Source: Sambucus nigra (lineage: Eukaryota > Streptophyta > Magnoliopsida > Dipsacales > Adoxaceae). From it: a DNA stretch of 64,000 nucleotides. This document shows positions 1-11,622 of this stretch, piece after piece. Each line of letters starts with the position of its first letter. Position 1 is the first letter of the stretch. Both the position numbers and the translations under genes were made by a program. The notes under the pieces were generated by a model. It had not been told where the DNA came from. It did not search any database and saw only the letters and a program-made list of their open reading frames with translations. The stretch is taken from assembly GCA_949130495.1 (NCBI GenBank), contig OX422215.1, positions 530,021,755-530,085,754 on the forward strand, written 5' to 3'.

Positions 1-1117
1 TTCTTATCCAATGATTCCAAGAAGTTCCCACTATCGGATACTAAGTGAGAGACCCCCTATAAGTCACCAAAAGATATCTCTTACTTTATAAGAGAGAACC
101 CCAAATCAACAAACCCAACCAAAAAGGGCTAGAAGTCATCTTAGGAAACCCATAAAACAACCCATTAAGGAAGCCCCTAAGAATAAACTCCAAAAGAAAA
201 GGGGGAGGAGAAATCCACGTTTTGGGCTAAAAACAGGGGACCGGTTGACCGGTCCTAGACCCCTGGTCGACCGCGGGTCCAAATTTTGCCTACAAGGAAA
301 TGCAGTTGGCTTTTCCCTTAAGGCGCGGTCGACCGGTCCCCAGACCGCGGTCGACCGGCCATACCAGTTAAGCTGGCCGATTTCCCTTTCTCAGCAAACC
401 CACGAAATTAATACCCAAATATCATCACCAAGCCCCCAAATCTTTAACCCAATAATGTTATTAACAAGAAAACCCATCCTACATCTCATCCCAACCATTT
501 ATATGTGATTAAACCATAGAATAACATTGATTTCAAGATTTAAACCCAAAAATCTAGGTTTTGGTATTTATACCCGAAAATCCATTTCTTTACCCCACAA
601 ATTATGAAATGAAATACACAATAGCTATTTAGCAAGATTAAACACTTGCCTCAGATTTGTAGAGGTTGGATCGTCCTCGATGTCGCGGTTGGGCCGAAAA
701 TACCCAAGCTTCTCCTCCTCTCTCTCTTCCTTTCTTCTTCTTTCCTTTCTTCTTTCTCCCTCTAGGGCTTTTATCTATTTCTCTCAAATGAGAAATGGCT
801 TAATCTGTAAGCCTCATAAACCTTTAAAACAAAATCCCAATTTTAAATGTTAATACACACTTTAAATGACTCGTTTACTCCAATTCGAGCCAAAATAACT
901 TAAAAACACCCCGGAGCCGAAATAAAACCAAATGACAGTCATTTTGACTATCTCGGCCCTTTCGATCGATGGTACCCGCAAAAATATCATCCGAAATACT
1001 TTAAAATATTCTCCATTTTTGGGCCTCAATTCCCAAATTTTGAAATTCTCCAATTTAATTAAATTTTATTTTCCCAAAATTTAATTTCTCAGTCTCCAAA
1101 AATCGAGGGTTGTTACA
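1..1117 (-). mobile_element. Partial 3' LTR of a gypsy element with about 4-kb LTRs (Tekay/Del-like)
   Basis: This stretch is nearly identical to 5683-6799, so it is the visible part of the second LTR of one element. The element reads on the minus strand: its LTR starts TGTAACAACCC at 1117 and runs off the left edge of the window. A purine-rich tract sits directly next to it at 1118-1130. Beyond that, the minus strand at about 1131-1160 reads like the usual end of a Tekay/Del polyprotein (FADEIF-type ending). That lineage name rests on the LTR end, the tRNA-Met primer site and this ending; no reverse transcriptase is available to confirm it. Confidence 0.8.
240..361. repeat. Palindrome patch in LTR (GGTCGACC type)
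   Basis: Several short palindromes are packed together: ACCGGTTGACCGGT, GGTCGACCGCGG and twice a GCGGTCGACCGG form. They are separated by ordinary sequence. The patch is GC-rich compared with its surroundings. It lies about 756-877 nt from the sense start of the LTR, and the same patch occurs at 5921-6042 in the partner LTR. Confidence 0.8.
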
Positions 1118-1130
1118 CACTTCCCCCCTT
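1118..1130 (-). other. Polypurine tract of the 4-kb-LTR gypsy element
   Basis: On the minus strand the sequence AAGGGGGGAAGTG lies immediately before the LTR start TGTAACAACCC. This is the expected place and composition for the plus-strand primer of an LTR retrotransposon. Confidence 0.75.
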
Positions 1131-2789
1131 ACAAAAATTTCGTCCGCGAAATTTAAGACATGCCTAGGAACTCAATATCATCTAGTCCTCACATCAATCC
1201 TTAGGATCACTATACCGATCCTTCCGGTTCTCATGTCGAACCATACAGTTTTAAAGCAACTACTACCCAGGGCGCCCATACACGCCGTATTCGAGTTTCC
1301 ACTCATAAAATCATGATCAAGCTCCATTAGCCTCAAATCATTATATAGCCCCCAGCAATATGATCTATAACAACATACTAAATATATACAAGTTTAAAAA
1401 AAAAATCCCAATGGTAGAACTCTCCTCAATTCCTGACACTAGCCACCTTCGTGCGGGGGAGGTCTCGCAAGTGAAATCCAAACAAGGAACTCTCCCAATA
1501 CACTACTGTGTGGCTAGGTCGGGGATTGAGATTAGTTGAACCAGGGTTAAGATTTTATAAAAAGAAGGATTTCCATATTTTTAGATATCGCCCGAGGGCC
1601 TATACAATAATGCGATATAAATATATTCCGCGTCTTTCGACACGCCAAACAAACACCTTATGTTTAAAACACAAGGCCTCAATAAATACAATATTGCTAA
1701 CCAATATCTAGTTCTCAAAACTAGCGCAACTATGAGCTAAAGTATCCGCTCCTCATAAATCTACCAAACTCTGAACCTCAGTTATGAAATTCCTATACAT
1801 CATATCAACACTTATATGTAAAAATAAGTTCTTCCCTAAATGGGATACTTCCCTACGATTTCGTTACGAGGTGTAACATCTCCAAAGATGCCATATAAAG
1901 GCCACACTTGCACACTTCCTCCTCTAGGAAAATTCCATACACCCTAGCGGTATAGTGGCTAGCTACTCATTACACCTCACACGCGACGTTCCCAATATCG
2001 CACAAAGCGTAACTTAAACCCAAAGAAAGGTATTCTACCTTACATTTCCGTAACTCAATGGTTTCCCCTTGTCCTAGAATCTCAACTCAGGGTCCTCAAT
2101 TTCTTCCAGGACAATCATTATCCCTAGGCCTATTTCTTCACAAGAGAGACATCTTCCTCAAAACCCTTCCTAACCATAATGAAGGGCAAGGCGCGATTGC
2201 AACTGCCAAAAACTGCCTCCGTCCTACACGACGAAACTGAGTCTCCAAGGGCATTCTCCCTCAACTTAGAAGGCGATACTCCAAATATTGGGATAACTAC
2301 ACCAACCACACCTCGGTAAGAGTCACCAACACCAGGATTCCTAACGAAGGTTAACAGATTCTCAATCTAAACCTCTCAAGGACTACACTACATGCCTCTC
2401 CTCGGACTTTCCTTACTAAGGCCAAGATTCTCCAATCGAGTAAATTTTCCTTTCTTACTCGACTGCCGATAAATCACCTCAAACCACTGCTAGAAATCTC
2501 CTCAATAAATCCTCCGAAACCGGGGAAAACAAATACCCCCGATTAAAGCGTACCCAAAATATACTATTGGTATGGTACTTCTAATCTTATCCTTTCCTAG
2601 ACGATAAAATCTAGGTGACGTCTGAAACGAAACAAGAGCAACTGTTATCAGAACGCCAATCAAGTGAATATACTTCACATAAGAAAACAACGCAGTGAAC
2701 ACAACAGTCCTATTTATAGTGCTTTATGTCAAGAACTTTAACGGAAGAATCCATAACTCGCACAAATACTAAGGACTCTAGAACCTGAT
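1131..2789 (-). mobile_element. Residual internal region of the 4-kb-LTR gypsy element, no coding domains
   Basis: About 1.7 kb separates the polypurine tract from the primer binding site. A complete Tekay/Del internal region is several kilobases, so most of gag-pol is missing. Apart from a few codons of polyprotein end near 1131-1160, I recognise no gag, protease, reverse transcriptase or integrase in any frame. A stretch near 1450-1530 resembles the repeat found inside the LTR at 3774-4037. The element is therefore non-autonomous, either by deletion or as a large retrotransposon derivative. Confidence 0.6.
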
Positions 2790-2801
2790 GCTCTGATACC
2801 A
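2790..2801 (-). other. Primer binding site, tRNA-iMet type
   Basis: The minus strand reads TGGTATCAGAGC, the standard plant sequence complementary to the 3' end of initiator tRNA-Met. It lies four bases inside the LTR edge. It fixes the element's orientation as minus and shows that the LTR at 2802-6799 is the 5' LTR. Confidence 0.9.
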
Positions 2802-3325
2802 TCAGTCACAACCCGCCTAAAATAATAACGGGTGGCCAGCCCTATACTATATTAAATCAGGAGTTTCAGATGGTCCAGTCTCAACATCAACTGTCGGTAC
2901 TATACAATATAGGACTAACTACCCGAAATCACATAAGCGGGATATGAAAATTTAAATAGAATGTGCAACAACCAACCAACCAACTAACACTACTAATGAA
3001 GAAAAGTAAGATGCAAACAAGAACTATGGTAACTAAAATGCTAGAAATAAAATGAAATAAATAACTACAACAGGATGTACTAAACAAGTAGACCCGAATA
3101 AGTTGTTGGGTCACAGCCAATACAATAGCTGAAATGGAATAAATATAAACATCTATATAAATATCCCTTGGGTACCAACCCGATATACAACTTGAATCCT
3201 ACCTAGAATTTTAAAGAAGTAGGAAGCGGCTACATGAAACATCCCGCAATAGTCCGCACCTGTCACGGCTCCCAAGACTCTGGATAGAAAGTCATCTGGC
3301 ATCCATGCGGTAGGATACCTGTGGT

Positions 3326-3349
3326 AATATATATATATATATATATATA
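3326..3349. repeat. (TA)n microsatellite
   Basis: A run of about 12 TA dinucleotides lies within the 4-kb LTR. Confidence 0.95.
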
Positions 3350-3773
3350 CAAGGAGGAGAGAAAAGTAAACGGGTCAGAGCCCCGAATGTGAAAAAATAT
3401 TTAGCAACTGTGTTAACCGTGCATAATAATTATCGGTGCACTATTTCATAATTAAAGTGAGATCGCTCTCTCGTGGAACCCCAACTCACCTCTCATCTAA
3501 AGGCGCGCACCTATTCGCGTCCTCAAGTTTTAGTTATACTACCCCATATTATTAGGACAACCTAACTTATCATAGGCCTAGCCTATACCCACGAGAGCTA
3601 CTAACCCATCATAATCCAAGGATCCACCTTTCTAATCCCACTAGGATATATTTACCAACAGTTATGCCATAGGCTTAATGGATTCCGATTTATAGTTATA
3701 ATGAATTATAATTCTTAATACGTTACCCCTATATATATAAGATTTTTTTTTTAATATCATGCACATGGAATAT

Positions 3774-4037
3774 TGCCAAAACCTCTCTCTAATATCAAAA
3801 TTTTGCTACGTTTCGTGCGTGGGGAGTCTCGCAAAGAGAAATCCAAACAAGGAACCGCCCCGTTACACTACTCCTGACAAGGTCAAGACCAGAGATTCGA
3901 GATGCAACACATATAATTACTTCTCTCAAATCTCGACATGGCACAGCGTTTCATGCGTGACGTGTCTCGCAAAGCGAAATCCAAACATGGAACCACCTCG
4001 TTACACTACTCCTGGGCAATGTCGATCCTAGAGATCC
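3774..4037. repeat. Two-unit tandem repeat, period about 138 bp, within the LTR
   Basis: The motif TCTCGCAAAG followed by AAATCCAAACA and CGTTACACTACTCCT occurs at 3827 and again at 3965. The copies are diverged. Related single copies lie at about 1450-1530 in the internal region and at 42118-42210 in a solo LTR. It is therefore an old feature of this LTR family. Confidence 0.8.
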
Positions 4038-4277
4038 ATAATCCTTAACATACAATTTAATACTACCATTACTACGAAACTTTTAAACTACAAAATGAAA
4101 ACAACTAAAAATCTCCAATACTATCCTTGGGATAATGTAACCGAAGTATTCCTTAAATGCGATATATCAACCCCCAAATAAATCCGGTACACCATTATCA
4201 TTCATGATGTACCCCATAGAAATACCATATCCTTTCATCTAGGGTATATAAATATATATATAGGTATTTTATTCTCA

Positions 4278-4279
<2 letters not shown>

Positions 4280-4334
<55 letters not shown>
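4280..4334. repeat. (TA)n microsatellite
   Basis: An uninterrupted run of about 27 TA units. The reading frames with long YIYIYI strings nearby are translations of repeats of this kind and are not genes. Confidence 0.97.
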
Positions 4335-4338
<4 letters not shown>

Positions 4339-5113
4339 CCATCATCCATACCCATGACCAAGTGTACATACCATATATGATGTACAATGGCCATGCACAT
4401 AGAATACCCGGCTATATATAGCGCCGATAAAACTGCATCAATGCTATCATCTTCCTAGAGTCCGGCTCACGTAACAACTGGGGACCACCTGGTGGGGATC
4501 AACGACACCCACCTCGTGGTAACTCACACACACGACGTCCCGGGAAGCGGTCATAGATCCAACCGGAAATGACACAAAACATACCCACCACGTCTCACCC
4601 CAAAATATATATATCTATATCGTATGATACACAAGGGACGACTATGACCTGGGGAATATCCACACCCTACTCTATATTCCAGGATGCTCACCCTCTGCGC
4701 GGAAACTTCCCAATGATAGCATGAGCGGGGTATGCTTAACCACATAAGTATATATATTTCTCACATACGCAATATACATACATCCATATGATCCCATCAT
4801 ATGATCCAATATAATAAACCATCACATACGGTTTAAATATCCATACCATGTATGTCCACAACATAAATATATCCATATATTCATATTCTTACATAGATAT
4901 ATGTACATATATTCACACATCGCTATATCATTATATATACAAACTAATTCCCGTTCATATGTATAAGATATATAAACCCGACTATAAATATACATAGTCC
5001 TTAATATACAAGCCGTCACCACAATTTTCATTAAATGTACCTCGATATGTGAATACAATACCTCACTTGAAACATATTCAATCATTTTTCCTATGATGAA
5101 TAGTCTCCCAAAA

Positions 5114-5115
<2 letters not shown>

Positions 5116-5177
<62 letters not shown>
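5116..5177. repeat. (TA)n microsatellite
   Basis: An uninterrupted run of about 31 TA units within the 4-kb LTR. It produces spurious open frames on the minus strand. Confidence 0.97.
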
Positions 5178-5181
<4 letters not shown>

Positions 5182-5920
5182 ACATATATATTCAACATTT
5201 GGGTTATCACCCAAGAGTATGTGTAGTAATCCATCACTACACATTTCATCCATATCCAAAAGTACATAATTACCTTAGTACTATTTAACCATAGGCACAC
5301 ACATGACTTAATAGTCTAAAACCTCAATTTATTCCAACCTCATTTCAAATATTGGAATCTCAGTGGTCATATCCCCATGATTACGTGTAAACTAATCCTA
5401 CTAGAATTTATGCTACCGCTTATTCTAGTCGATACTACGATCCCAAAGCGTTCTCAATGCCACCTATGGTTCAAATAAGTCTCGGTAACCCTTACTCCTA
5501 TTGAGTTATCAATTATTCCTTAAACTAACCATTTCTATCTAAGGATATGAGACCCCTCACTCTTAAAGAGTATGCAACCACTCTCTTCCATTTGGCCCCA
5601 AATTTCATCTTAACCATATCCTATCCTTATAAGGATTTGACATAAATGTCAGCCTAGAAATTTCACAACATACATGGATATTTCTTATCCAATGATTCCA
5701 AGAAGTTCCCACTATCGGATACTAAGTGAGAGACCCCCTATAAGTCACCAAAAGATATCTCTTACTTTATAAGAGAGAACCCCAAATCAACAAACCCAAC
5801 CAAAAAGGGCTAGAAGTCATCTTAGGAAACCCATAAAACAACCCATTAAGGAAGCCCCTAAGAATAAACTCCAAAAGAAAAGGGGGAGGAGAAATCCACG
5901 TTTTGGGCTAAAAACAGGGG

Positions 5921-6042
5921 ACCGGTAGACCGGTCCTAGACCCCCGGTCTACCGCGGGTCCAAATTTTGCCTACAAGGAAATGCAGTTGGCTTTTCCCTT
6001 AAGGCGCGGTCGACCGGTCCCCAGACCGCGGTCGACCGGCCA
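5921..6042. repeat. Palindrome patch in LTR (GGTCGACC type)
   Basis: ACCGGTAGACCGGT, GGTCTACCGCGG and two GGTCGACCGG forms lie 757-878 nt from the sense start of the LTR. Relative to the patch at 240-361 some centres have changed from GGTTGACC or GGTCGACC to GGTAGACC and GGTCTACC. Confidence 0.8.
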
Positions 6043-6851
6043 TACCAGTTAAGCTGGCCGATTTCCCTTTCTCAGCAAACCCACGAAATTAATACCCAAA
6101 TATCATCACCAAGCCCCCAAATCTTTAACCGAATAATGTTATTAACAAGAAAACCCATCCTACATCTCATCCCAACCATTTATATGTGATTAAACCATAG
6201 AATAACATTGATTTCAAGATTTAAACCCAAAAATCTAGGTTTTGGTATTTATAGCCAAAAATCCATTCTTTACCCCACAAATTATGAAATGAAATACACA
6301 ATAGCTATTTAGCAAGATTAAACACTTGCCTCAGATTTGTAGAGGTTGGATCGTCCTCGATGTCGCGGTTGGGCCGGAAATCCCCAAGCTTCTCCTCCTC
6401 TCTCTCTTCCTTTCTTCTTCTTTCCTTTCTTCTTTCTCCCTCTAGGGCTTTTCTCTCTTTCTCTCAAATGAGAAATGGCTTAATCCGTAAGCCTCATAAA
6501 CCTTTAAAACAAAATCCCAATTTTAAATGTTAATACACACTTTAAATGACTCGTTTACTCTAATTCGAGCCAAAATAACTTAAAAACATCCCGGAGCCGA
6601 AATAAAACCCAATGACAGTCATTTTGACTATCTCGGCCCTTCCGGGATCGATGGTACCCGCAAAAATATCATCCGAAATACTTTAAAATATTCTCTATTT
6701 TTTGGCCTCAATTCCCAAATTTTGAAATTCTCCAATTTAATTAAATTTTATTTTCCCAAAATTTAATTTCTCAGTCTCCAAAAATCGAGGGTTGTTACAT
6801 CTTATTCTTTTTCATTGATAGTGATGATCAAAGATCTAACTTTGTGGGGTA

Positions 6852-8272
6852 TGATTCGGTTTAAACATTTCATATTTATCCTCGTAATTTAGGCATTTTT
6901 AGTATCCCGTGTAATTTAATTGAACCGAATTTATCTTATAATCATGCTAATGACCCTATTTGGGAAGTACATCTTGTTTTGTGCATTTATCATATGTTTT
7001 ACAGGTAATTCAAGGAAGTAAACACGAAAAAGAAACCAAAATAGTGGAAGAAATCCCAGGAAAAGATAAGTCAAGGGCATTTTTGGAAATTTTCACCTGA
7101 AACTCGGAGATGAAGCCAACTGCAAAGTCGAAGAGCTTGAAGTCACAAGAAAGCTAAAAAATGGCACTTTAATTCGGGCTATAGTGAAGGAGTTACGTGA
7201 ATTTTAAGTCAAAAATGAAAGAAAATTGAGTGAGTCAATGTCACCCAAACGGGGTTACCCAGAACTGGTTCGGCATACCTAAAGCACGAATTTGTGTTTA
7301 GTGCTGATTTTTCTAGAGGTGGTTTTAAGTGGGACTCTTGCAAAAAACGTGTGGGGAGTTTTAGTTAGTTTTTGGAGAGAATTTTTATGAGTTTTTTTAC
7401 CTACAAAGAAAGAGGAAAAGAGGTAAGAACATAGTTTCAATTTTGTTCATCAAGCTTACACTTTTATGGATAAATGTTAAAGATTTTTATTAATAAAGTT
7501 TTTCTTTCATCTCCCTCGTTCTTGAAGTAATATTATTTACATGCTATGTTTATTTTTTGATATTCCAAGCTTTTCATGCATGTTTAGAGATAGTTTCATT
7601 ATGACTTTGATTACATGCAACGTAGATATTATGCTTTCTAATAATTACACCATGTCCGACTAGGTTTATAGAGGGTTAGGGTATATGAACCCAAACTAGG
7701 TGATGACTTGGGTATAAAATTGAATAAAAATATGGAGATAACTTGAAGACTTGAGGTTTTGTCGAAACACATATTATAGATATCTTAAGCTCGTTTACCC
7801 TAGGTAACAGATGTATTTGAGTGTATAATATGCGCATCGGCAATCTAATCATTCATGTTAAATTTATTATATATTAATTATTATATGGAGTTAAATCCTT
7901 ATATAGTTGATTGTTTGAAATGTTTAATGCTTTCTATGAATTATTAATATAATTCTTAACCTTTTATATCCAACGAATGTATCGATGATGTGGGGGAGTG
8001 TAATCCAATCCTATTTTCCCATAAAACCACTTTATTATTATCGCATGGGCAGTTAATTCACTAGTTGAATTAGTTTCCTTTAGTTAATTAGAAGATCTCA
8101 AAACAATCATCTTTTCCTTCTTTTCATTAGTCAAACATAATTTTTTTCATCTTTCCTATTCGTAGTCACGTCTTATGTCCTATACCACACTTTCTCGAAT
8201 TATTAGTTACGCAATCGGCTTACACTTGAGCCGATATAAGTACGAACTAAAGACACTTTTAAAGTCCCTTCA
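6852..8272 (+). mobile_element. LTR of gypsy element D (Athila-like), copy 1
   Basis: It begins TGATTCGG after a G-rich tract and ends AAAGTCCCTTCA. The end matches the LTR remnant that precedes the primer site of element D at 29456-29528. The counterpart is 34969-36405, so in duplication copy 1 this is the 3' LTR of a D element whose body would lie to the left, where the 4-kb-LTR element now sits. A weak palindromic stretch (AACTGGTTCGG) occurs near 7262. Confidence 0.7.
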
Positions 8273-9100
8273 TGAAGCCCAATAAATTGAGGGTGATGTG
8301 AGTGAGGATGAAGAGGAGGATACGAAAGACTTGCAAGCTGCTTTCAATGAATTGTATGCAAAAACTTTGAAGATGAATATGGAAAACTTGAAGTTAGAAT
8401 CTAAGATGAAGGAATGTGCCATAGATAATAATAATGATGCTTTGATTGAGGATCTTAGGGAACGTGAGAATATTCTTCGAGAGAAGCTAGAGTATGTCGA
8501 GGGAGAGAGAGATAGTTTGTGAGGTTTGATGGAGGCTATGTAAAATGAGGTTTTATAGTTTGAGGAGTCTAGGCATTTTCTCGAGTCTATAATTGGTGAG
8601 CTTGAGGAGAGATTGAGATTCAAGGAAGGTAATGTTTAATTTGGAGTCTAGTTCAGAAAATCTAGATAAGATGTTAGTCAACGTTCAAATCAAGGATGAT
8701 CGGTGTGGTATTAGCTTCAATGATCATGTTTCACCCATTACCAAATCCAAAAGCATGCATGTGATAGATCCACCTAGGAACATTAGGACAGATCTACCAT
8801 GGAAGTTTAGGATAGATCCACCTAGAAATATTAGTATTGGACCACCTTTAGGTAACACTCACTGCCATATCTACACTGGCACTCATTGCAATATGCAGGG
8901 TCATCTTAGGCGATTTTGTTACAAACTTCAAAATGCTCCTCGTAAGTTTAATAATAGACTCACTTCGCTTCCCAAAATCCCCATGCTTCATTACACATCT
9001 ATTTGGGTTAGGAAATTGGACTTAGAGGATTTTTGACTTTTACTTCATGACTCTCATTTGATTGCACGTGATTCTCCTGGTGTTGGATCTTTTGGTTGAT
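8273..9100 (+). pseudogene. Gag remnant of copia-type element C, copy 1
   Basis: The first part (8298-8522) encodes an acidic start (SEDEEEDTKDLQ) followed by a Leu/Glu/Lys-rich segment that looks like a coiled coil. After in-frame stops the second part (8632-9036) carries a zinc-knuckle-like segment. In copy 2 that segment is C-T-H-C-N-M-Q-G-H-L-R-R-F-C, fitting CX2CX4HX4C; here the first cysteine has become glycine (TGTHC). A 2-bp loss near 8625 relative to copy 2 shifts the frame. The N-terminal UBN2 capsid region typical of copia gag is absent. The sequence begins directly at the end of the D LTR, so the 5' part of element C is missing. The layout resembles the gag of element A at 27630-28416. 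Confidence 0.7.
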
Positions 9101-10735
9101 CGTGTTGGTTGTTTGTCATATGCTAGTTATGCTTCATGATATATCTTTGCTAGTGTTATGACATGTGTACTTTTTATATTAAATTTTTCTTTTATTGAGG
9201 CTTATTTGAAAAAATATAGAAATATTTTTTGTTTTATATATTTTTTTGAAAATACAAAAAGATTTTATTTTTGAAAAATATTTTAAAAAGTTCAAAGAGA
9301 TTTTCGATTTTGGTATGGCATATTGGTGTGTTTGAATTCATTTCATTCTTACTTTCCATGTATCTAGGACATTTTGTTATGACTTTAAATGCTTAGATTG
9401 TTCTTAACCATGTTTATGGAGTTGTTTCGACATTGATTTGCTTTATGGATTCGACTTTGTATTTTCCTCCGCACACACATGCATGAGCTTATTGGATTTT
9501 GACTTCATAATGTACATTTGAGCTTCGTGAGATGTTCTCCTATGAATCTTATCATCTACATATTTATTTGACTATGGAGCATTTGTGCATGTAAGAACGT
9601 TTGCTAGTGAGGATTTTGTTTTGTATTCAAAATATGATGTGTGAATGGGAAAGGGATGCTAGAGAATAATCTCGTCGTGACATCCACTGTTTAAAAGAGC
9701 CCGAAAAAACCAAGATTATAAAAAGAATAACATGACAAAAAGGGGGAAATTAGTTTAGTTTGATATATTCATTCAAATGAAAAGAAAAGACATATTTTGA
9801 GGGAGTTTGGATTGAAATATCAAAGGGTTTGCACAATGAAAATGTATCATAGTTAAGGTTATTTTGTCATGACGCCATTGATTTGTAGAATCATTAAAAT
9901 TCTAGGCTTGTGTGCATTGTGCTTGTTTTGTTTATTGAGTTCAACTTTATTTGTCACTTGAGCCTAAAGCTTAGTTTGATACAGTTTTGCGGTCAATTAT
10001 AACTTCTTGAACATATTTGAATGGTTGTGTTATAATTCTTTTGTTTCTAGTTCACGCCCATTCATTCCATTCCATACATTTGGACACATCGATACTATGC
10101 CAGTGTGTAAAGATTGTGTTTTTTGTGTCATGTTTTGTGGTCCTTTATACCTGTATATGTGTGCCGAATTTACTTAGATATATTTTTCATATATTTTATA
10201 TGGTATGTTTGTTGTATTTGTGAAATTTGGATTTTTTTATAAATTGAAAAATTCTAAAAATAGTTGGTTGTGATTCTTTTGAGTTTATCATTGCATGAGT
10301 TTAACTGATATATATTTGATATACTTGTCTTGACACTCTGTATTTAGTTGTGCTTATTATTTTCCTTGTTTATTTTGGACAAATAAAAATGGGAGAAAGA
10401 ATTATGAATTATGGGGGAGTGAGAATTTGAATTATGGGGGAGATTGGAGAATTGATTTACTTGATTTGATTTATGTTTATCTCATTTCAAACTCGATACT
10501 TCATGAAGGTATTTTATTTGTTTATTGTGTGTAGTACTTTGATGATCATTTGGAAATCACATTAAAGAAGCGCAAGGATAGCAAAGATATTTCAAGATTT
10601 CAAAGTTGAAGATTTTGAAGAGAATTTGAAGACTTGCATATTTAGTATCTTTACGGTTTTTGGGTTGCATGTGAGGGTATTATATTTGTATACGATTTTT
10701 GTATTGATAATTCAGATTATTTTTATTTTGTACCG
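9101..10735 (+). mobile_element. Long non-coding 3' region of element C, copy 1
   Basis: No coding domain is visible over about 1.6 kb between the gag end and the polypurine tract. The region is T-rich. It holds purine boxes that resemble polypurine tracts: AAAAAGGGGGAAATTAG near 9738 and AATTATGGGGGAG twice between about 10405 and 10445. Elements A and B carry similar boxes on the other strand. Pol is absent, so the element is gag-only. Confidence 0.65.
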
Positions 10736-10756
10736 GCATAGATATAGGGGGAGATT
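10736..10756 (+). other. Polypurine tract of element C, copy 1
   Basis: A purine run (TAGGGGGAGATT after GGCATAGATA) ends directly before the LTR start at 10757. Elements A (22393) and B (22977) have the same box on the minus strand, which links the three as one family. Confidence 0.85.
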
Positions 10757-11622
10757 TGAAAGGACATATTTTCAATCGTCCTGAGGTTACATTGTGTATG
10801 TGATATGCTGCTACAACTGTTAAAGCAAGTTCACGATCAATTGTTCAAGACGACGGATCCGAATATCAAGTTTCTTCAACAACGGACATCTAGAAGATTG
10901 ATTTTGGTAAGGAATGTGTTTAAGTTTCGTAAATGCTTTACTTTAGTATTGGGATATTTTTTGATTTTTTTTAATTAAAATGAGGTAATTTTTCTAAGTC
11001 AAAATAATTTTTGGAAGACCTGTAGGCGAGTTTTTTTTTTTTTTAAATTGCCCCTGTCATTCAAACGAAATATGCATGTTGTTCAAACTCCCAAAACATC
11101 TAGTTTTTGATTCACCAAAACATCCCAATTTTTTGTGAATAATTAGTGGAACCCAAATACTTTTGTAGAAGTTTATCTTTATAGAGTGCCATTTTTACTG
11201 TTGGATTGGTAGTTCTCGTGGAAGATGATTGCAGACGACTATGGTCATTTAGGATACTCGAGGCTATTCACTGTTGAAGGAAGAGTTGCGGTTCTTGAGG
11301 TTCTTGCTGGAATCTTTGCGGATTTTAGGTTGCGGTCTATGTTGGTTTTCTGCAGAAAATTCATTGCAGATTTCTCTATGTAATTATAAGTTGAGATTTG
11401 CATTATATAGTGAAATAAAAGATTTTACCCGAAAGGGATTTTTTTCTAAAATTGTGCCTTTCCCGGCATGCTTTAGTTACTTAATGATTTGAATCATTTA
11501 GATGCATGTTTGGGGTTTAAGAAGATAAAATTGGTTTAAATAAATTCATTCTCATATTTGGTGCATAATAAATTTGGAAAAAGGTTGTCTTTAGATAAAA
11601 CACACACAAAAGGGCCTTCTCA
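10757..11622 (+). mobile_element. 3' LTR of element C, copy 1
   Basis: The LTR starts TGAAAGGACAT after the polypurine tract and ends CCTTCTCA. It lines up with LTRs A and B at several points: GAATATCAAGTT, TTGGTAAGG, GGGATATTTTT and a GAAATAAAAG box followed by a CCCGAAAGGG-type element. A TATA-like CTTTATAGAG lies near 11188. A motif patch with TTCAAAC repeats lies at 11051-11092, about 300 nt from the start. Confidence 0.8.

Larger units (their letters stand above)
2802..6799 (-). mobile_element. Complete 5' LTR (about 4.0 kb) of the gypsy element
   Basis: The LTR is bounded by the primer binding site on the left and by the start TGTAACAACCC at 6799 on the right. Its outer 1.1 kb matches 1-1117. 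The inner end reads GGCGGGTTGTGACTGA on the minus strand, a worn form of the ending seen in the solo LTR at 41387. It holds two long TA microsatellites, a 138-bp tandem repeat, a palindrome patch and a possible TATA box (TATAAATA, minus strand, about 6247-6254). The flank at 6800 matches 34917 in the second duplication copy, so the element sits at the edge of copy 1. The second target duplication lies outside the window. Confidence 0.85.

Noticed and set aside
4822..5300. Long minus-strand frames with repeated YI residues
   Set aside because: They are translations of a TA microsatellite inside an LTR.
1..6799. Possible CRISPR-like or satellite array because of repeated GGTCGACC and TCTCGCAAAG motifs
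   Set aside because: Motif spacing is irregular and the setting is an LTR of a plant retrotransposon; there are no regular spacers.
8270..8623. 117-codon serine-rich minus-strand frame (also 36421-36816)
   Set aside because: Antisense shadow of the acidic coiled-coil part of element C gag.
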